Shown: positions 37,240-40,392 of the stretch, piece after piece | Layout of the letters: each line of letters begins with the position of its first letter | Position numbering within the stretch: the stretch's first letter is position 1 | Source: Bradyrhizobium liaoningense | GTDB lineage: Bacteria > Pseudomonadota > Alphaproteobacteria > Rhizobiales > Xanthobacteraceae | Direction: 5' to 3' | Length of the DNA stretch: 40,392 bases | Assembly: GCF_018130955.1 (NCBI RefSeq) | Contig: NZ_JAFCJM010000062.1 | Coordinates: 1-40,392, forward strand | Program-made: the position numbers and the translations under genes | The notes under the pieces: model-generated | Told to the model about the DNA's origin: nothing | Database searches by the model: none | The model's input: the letters and a program-made list of their open reading frames with translations, nothing else

Positions 37240-38433
37240 TCAACGATCGCCCTGCGCGATGTAGGCGGCCAGCATCGCGCGCTCCTCGCCGGTCATCTCG
37301 GTGATGTTGCCCGGCGGCATCGCGCTGGACCATGCGGCGACGCGTCCGATCAACCTGATGTTGCGTTGGATATGCTCGGTGCTGTCGAGCACGATGCCTT
37401 TCGGCGCGGTGACGATGCCGGCCCAGACGGGCTCGGCCGCATGGCACATGCTGCAGCGGGACATCACGATCTCCTCGACATTGGCGAGTGTCGACGGCGC
37501 CGCAACCGCTGACGTCTTCACCTCGCGCGGGCCGGCGGCGGACAGGAAGCCGATCGCGATCATGCCGGCGGCCGCGACGCCCCACACCCACCAGGGCGAT
37601 TTTCGTCCCGCGTGGCGCTCATTGAAGAAGTGCCGGATCACCGGTCCGAGCGCCAAAATGATCGCGACGATGATCCAGTTGAAACGCGTGGCGTAGAGCA
37701 GGGGATAATGGTTGCTGATCATCAGCACGACGACGGGCAGCGTCAGATAGTTGTTGTGGACCGACCGCTCCTTGCTGGTCTTGCCGAGCTTCGGGTCGGG
37801 CGCCTGTCCCGCGATCAGGCTAGCTACGATCTTCTTCTGGTTCGGGATGATCAGGCCGAACACGTTGGCAACCATGATGGTGCCGATGATCGCTCCGATC
37901 TGGTTGAACGCGCCGCGTCCGCTCAGCACATGGGTGAAGGCGTAGGTCAGTGCGACCAGGAACAGGTAGCCGCCGATGGTAAAGCCGAGCTCGCGCTGCG
38001 CAAGCCCGGTGCGGCAGGCGACCTCATAGAGCAGCCAGGCAAGCGCGAGGCTGCAGAAGCTGAACAGCCCGGCCTGTACAGGCGTGAGATCGAGGATGGA
38101 CTTGTCGACCAAAAACAAATCGGCCTCGAGATAATAGACCACGACCATCAGCGCGAAGCCGGACAGCCAGGTGGTGTAGGCCTCCCATTTGAACCAGGTC
38201 AGCTCCTCCGGCATCTGGGCGGGGGCCACCAGATACTTCATGATGTGGTAGAAGCCGCCGCCATGGACCTGCCAGGCCTCGCCTTGCACGCCGTCGGGCA
38301 GGGCCTTGTTCGGCTTCAGGCTGAGGTCGAGGGCTATGAAATAGAAGGAGCTGCCGATCCAGGCGATCGCGGCCACCACATGCAGCCAGCGCAGGATCAG
38401 GCTCGCCCATTCCGATACGATGGATCCCCACAT
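37240..38433 (-). CDS. puuD: Urate hydroxylase PuuD (membrane-bound, C-terminal cytochrome c)
   Basis: A 397-residue protein with about eight membrane helices (residues 1-300) followed by a cytochrome c domain, CSMCH at 327-331, and a closing AMPPGNITEMTGEERAMLAAYIAQG. This matches PuuD, which oxidises urate to 5-hydroxyisourate and passes electrons to the respiratory chain through its own heme c. Helix signatures are LRWLHVVAAIAWIGSSFYFI and GFYHIMKYLVAP. The ATG at 38433 gives a normal N-terminus. No other purine-degradation gene is in the window. It is divergent from a periplasmic PQQ-dehydrogenase-like gene across 227 bp. Confidence 0.9.
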   Translation of the reverse strand: MWGSIVSEWASLILRWLHVVAAIAWIGSSFYFIALDLSLKPNKALPDGVQGEAWQVHGGGFYHIMKYLVAPAQMPEELTWFKWEAYTTWLSGFALMVVVYYLEADLFLVDKSILDLTPVQAGLFSFCSLALAWLLYEVACRTGLAQRELGFTIGGYLFLVALTYAFTHVLSGRGAFNQIGAIIGTIMVANVFGLIIPNQKKIVASLIAGQAPDPKLGKTSKERSVHNNYLTLPVVVLMISNHYPLLYATRFNWIIVAIILALGPVIRHFFNERHAGRKSPWWVWGVAAAGMIAIGFLSAAGPREVKTSAVAAPSTLANVEEIVMSRCSMCHAAEPVWAGIVTAPKGIVLDSTEHIQRNIRLIGRVAAWSSAMPPGNITEMTGEERAMLAAYIAQGDR

Positions 38434-38533
38434 GATGACCCCGTCAGTCGCAGCTCCCGATGCCGCAGCTTTGATGACCGCCGTCCGCGGTCGCGCCCTT
38501 ACAATGTGTCGCACCGATCACGAGGATTTTCCA

Positions 38534-38610
38534 GCAGGATGAGGCTAGGTGATGCACATCCTGCGGGCATAGGCTGACGTTCGATTCGGCATCGCGCGCG
38601 ATCGCCGAAT
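38534..38610. promoter_or_regulatory. Two inverted repeats between puuD and the sorbosone-dehydrogenase-like gene
   Basis: GCAGGATG at 38534-38541 pairs with CATCCTGC at 38557-38564. Separately, ATTCGGC at 38584-38590 pairs with GCCGAAT at 38604-38610 around a TCGCGCGCGA palindromic centre, a 27-bp near-dyad. The second lies about 51 bp before the GTG of the PQQ-type gene. Either could be an operator or an RNA stem; the 227-bp gap has no gene. Confidence 0.4.
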
Positions 38611-38660
38611 GATTGGACCTGACGGACGTTGGTCGAACAAGGGCAGGCCGGGAGGAGACC

Positions 38661-39989
38661 GTGACGAAGCATTTTGGATTGTTGGCGGTGATGCTGCTGG
38701 CAACGGCCGGCCCGTATGCATCGGCGGAGCCGGTGTCGCAGGGCAAGGACGCCTTCGGCGACTGGCAATCCGACAAGCCTGGCACCATCAGGCTGATCCG
38801 CCCGCACGACCTGCCAAGCCCAGGAGCGACAAAATCGGTTGCCAGCTTCTCACGTGTGGTGGCGCGGCCGCCGGGCGCATCTCTGCAGGTACCGCCGGGC
38901 TTCAAGATCGAGCTCTTCGCGGAAGGCCTGTCAGGCCCCCGCATCGTGCGCGTCGCGCCGAACGGCGACATCTTTGTTGCGGAAACGCGGGCCGGCAAGA
39001 TTCGCGTGCTTCGCGCCGGCGAGGGCGGCGCGAAGGTCGCAACGAACGAGATCTATGCCAGCGGCCTGAGACAGCCATTCGGCATCGCCTTCTTTCCGAA
39101 CGGCGACGATCCGAAATGGGTCTATGTCGCCAACACCGACAGCGTCGTCCGCTTCCCCTATCAGGCCGGCGACCTCAAGGCGCGCGGCAAGGCGGAGACG
39201 ATCGTGGCGAGCCTGCCACATGACGGCGGCCATTCCACCCGCGACATCGTCTTCACGCCTGACAACAAGCGCATGCTCGTGTCGGTCGGGTCGCTCAGCA
39301 ACGTCGCTGAAGGTATGGGCACTCCACCCGGCGGACTGGACACCTGGTCGCGCGCGCAACCGCTTGGCGCTGCATGGGCGAGCGAAACCGAGCGCGCGAC
39401 GGTGCTCGCCTTCAATCCGGATGGCAAGGAGCGGAAGATCTATGCCACCGGCATCCGCAACTGTGTCGGTCTCGCTGTCGAGCCGCAGAGCGGTCTGCCC
39501 TGGTGCTCCACCAACGAGCGCGACGGCCTCGGCGACGATCTCGTGCCCGACTTCGTCACCAGCGTCCGCGAAGGCGCGTTCTACGGCTGGCCCTGGTACT
39601 ATATCGGCGGCAACGAGGATCCGCGCCACGCCGGCGCGCGGCCGGATCTGAAGGACAAGGTCACTATTCCCGACGTGCTGATCCAGTCGCACTCCGCCTC
39701 GCTGGGCATGACCTTCTATCAGGGCACCAACTTTCCGGCCGAATATCGCGGCGACGCTTTTGCCGCCGAGCACGGCTCCTGGAATAGATCCAAGCGCACC
39801 GGCTATAAGATCATCCGTATCAGGATGAAGGACGGCAAGCCGACCGGCGAATACGAGGACTTTGTCACGGGTTTCGTCGTCAACGACACCGAGGTCTGGG
39901 GACGCCCCGTCGGTGTCGCCGTGGCAAAGGACGGCGCGCTGCTGATCTCGGAAGACGGCAACGGCACGATCTGGCGGGTGTCGCGGTAG
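38661..39989 (+). CDS. Sorbosone-dehydrogenase-like PQQ beta-propeller protein, secreted
   Basis: A 442-residue periplasmic protein of the glucose/sorbosone dehydrogenase family, a six-bladed propeller that in characterised members uses PQQ and calcium to oxidise sugars. The GTG at 38661, after GGAGGAG, starts a signal peptide ending near ASAEPV; an ATG at 38613 would spoil it. Family blocks are VPPGFKIELFAEGLSGPRIVRVAPNGDIFVAETRAGKIRVL, GLRQPFGIAFFPNG, HSTRDIVFTPDNKRMLVSVGS, GIRNCVGLAVEP and GRPVGVAVAKDGALLISEDGNGTIWRVSR. There is no heme motif, so a separate electron acceptor is needed. Substrate unknown; many such proteins are named only by homology. Confidence 0.88.
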   Translation: MTKHFGLLAVMLLATAGPYASAEPVSQGKDAFGDWQSDKPGTIRLIRPHDLPSPGATKSVASFSRVVARPPGASLQVPPGFKIELFAEGLSGPRIVRVAPNGDIFVAETRAGKIRVLRAGEGGAKVATNEIYASGLRQPFGIAFFPNGDDPKWVYVANTDSVVRFPYQAGDLKARGKAETIVASLPHDGGHSTRDIVFTPDNKRMLVSVGSLSNVAEGMGTPPGGLDTWSRAQPLGAAWASETERATVLAFNPDGKERKIYATGIRNCVGLAVEPQSGLPWCSTNERDGLGDDLVPDFVTSVREGAFYGWPWYYIGGNEDPRHAGARPDLKDKVTIPDVLIQSHSASLGMTFYQGTNFPAEYRGDAFAAEHGSWNRSKRTGYKIIRIRMKDGKPTGEYEDFVTGFVVNDTEVWGRPVGVAVAKDGALLISEDGNGTIWRVSR

Positions 39990-40076
39990 GGGCGCGGTCG
40001 AAAAAGGGCTCGCGCCGGTCATTTATTAACTGACGAGAAACCATAGAAAACGATCGGAAAATTGCAACGAAACAAT

Positions 40077-40110
40077 GCGGCCTCCTGCGCGTCGATTTGC
40101 CGGAGGCCGC
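40077..40110 (+). promoter_or_regulatory. Hairpin that pairs away the ribosome binding site of the 57-residue gene
   Basis: GCGGCCTCC at 40077-40085 is perfectly complementary to GGAGGCCGC at 40102-40110, with a 16-nt loop. The Shine-Dalgarno GGAGG (40102-40106) of the gene starting at 40114 is wholly in the stem, paired to CCTCC. In mRNA this should lower translation until the stem is opened by heat, a protein or an RNA. Confidence 0.5.
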
Positions 40111-40113
40111 GCT

Positions 40114-40287
40114 ATGACAGAGCAGCAATTGAGAGAGCAGGAAGTCCGCATCGCACGCTACCGGCTTCTCGAGCGGGAGGTGACCGATCCACTGGCGGCG
40201 TGTCTGCTGCACGGCATCGTCAAGGAGCTCGAAGCTGATCTGCAACGGGATCGCGCCGCCGATCGGGGGCGCTGCGAGGTGGCGTGA
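40114..40287 (+). CDS. 57-residue charged helical protein of unknown function
   Basis: A small soluble protein with strongly alternating acidic and basic residues. TEQQLREQEVRIARYRLLEREVTDPLAACLLHGIVKELEADLQ is predicted as two amphipathic helices, suitable for dimerisation. The ATG at 40114 has GGAGG at 8-nt spacing, inside a hairpin. An upstream in-frame ATG at 40075 would precede the hairpin and seems unlikely. Small proteins of this look are frequent in Bradyrhizobium; I know no function. The remaining 105 bp to the window end shows no supported gene, though a frame from 40287 stays open to the edge. Confidence 0.65.
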   Translation: MTEQQLREQEVRIARYRLLEREVTDPLAACLLHGIVKELEADLQRDRAADRGRCEVA

Positions 40288-40392
40288 TGGCTGGTGGTGC
40301 CGCGATGAAAGTGCACCCTCTCCCCTTGTGGGCTAGGGGATTCCCGGATTTTGTTCTTGGGTGGCAAGAGCATAGCCCTCGAGCGTGGCGGC

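Noticed and set aside
40287..40392. A partial gene running off the window end from an ATG overlapping the 57-residue gene's stop
   Set aside because: The frame is open but too short to judge, and the sequence CCTCTCCCCTTGTGGG looks like common intergenic DNA of this group.

Overview
The window looks like chromosomal DNA of an alphaproteobacterium of the Bradyrhizobium / Nitrobacteraceae type. The reasons are the high GC content with strong G/C third-position bias, the many ABC and TctC-type uptake systems, two perfect FNR/FixK-type boxes, a PuuD-type urate hydroxylase, and a dispersed palindromic repeat that I associate with Bradyrhizobium and relatives. The genus is inferred from gene style and was not tested by search. 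I saw no rRNA, tRNA, CRISPR array, insertion sequence or complete prophage.

Layout. 0.2-10 kb is a catabolic and housekeeping stretch. It holds an SDR dehydrogenase, a small stress-type protein behind an FNR/FixK box, a RibD/DHFR-like reductase, an M20 amidohydrolase, an enolase-superfamily enzyme with the full mandelate-racemase residue set, an orphan TctC/Bug binding protein, a PhnB-like VOC protein, and an MFS / M20 peptidase / periplasmic protein operon. 10.2-13.3 kb is a redox patch: a monoheme c-type cytochrome with a partner that has a cytochrome-like tail but no heme site, facing a ferric-reductase-like membrane protein and a Tat-exported intradiol-dioxygenase-like protein. 13.5-18.8 kb is a tight operon behind a second perfect FNR/FixK box: a DUF3604 PHP-like metallohydrolase with an added Spy/CpxP-like tail, a PpiC isomerase, a HupE/UreJ-type membrane protein carrying an in-frame dispersed repeat, and a small membrane protein. 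18.9-20.0 kb holds a 58-residue Cys-rich protein and a two-gene 'HGG' pair of unknown role.

20.4-29.3 kb is an IclR-centred catabolic locus. A LIV-type ABC importer (Tat-exported binding protein, LivH-like permease, and one polypeptide fusing LivM-, LivG- and LivF-like parts) lies on the minus strand next to its likely IclR regulator. Diverging from the regulator are an acetolactate-synthase-like ThDP enzyme, an SDR protein lacking the catalytic Tyr and Lys, and a cupin. Uptake followed by C-C bond chemistry on a 2-oxo or acyloin-type compound is the simplest reading; the substrate is unknown.

29.4-37.1 kb has a small hypothetical protein, a glyoxalase-like protein, a PuuB/DadA-like FAD amine oxidase, and a complete peptide-type ABC importer with fused DppD-DppF ATPases. 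37.2-40.3 kb has PuuD urate hydroxylase, a periplasmic PQQ sorbosone-dehydrogenase-like propeller, and a 57-residue protein whose ribosome binding site lies in a perfect hairpin.

The best candidates for something undescribed are the FNR/FixK-boxed DUF3604-PpiC-HupE operon with its Spy-like fusion, and the IclR-LIV-ThDP-pseudoSDR-cupin locus.
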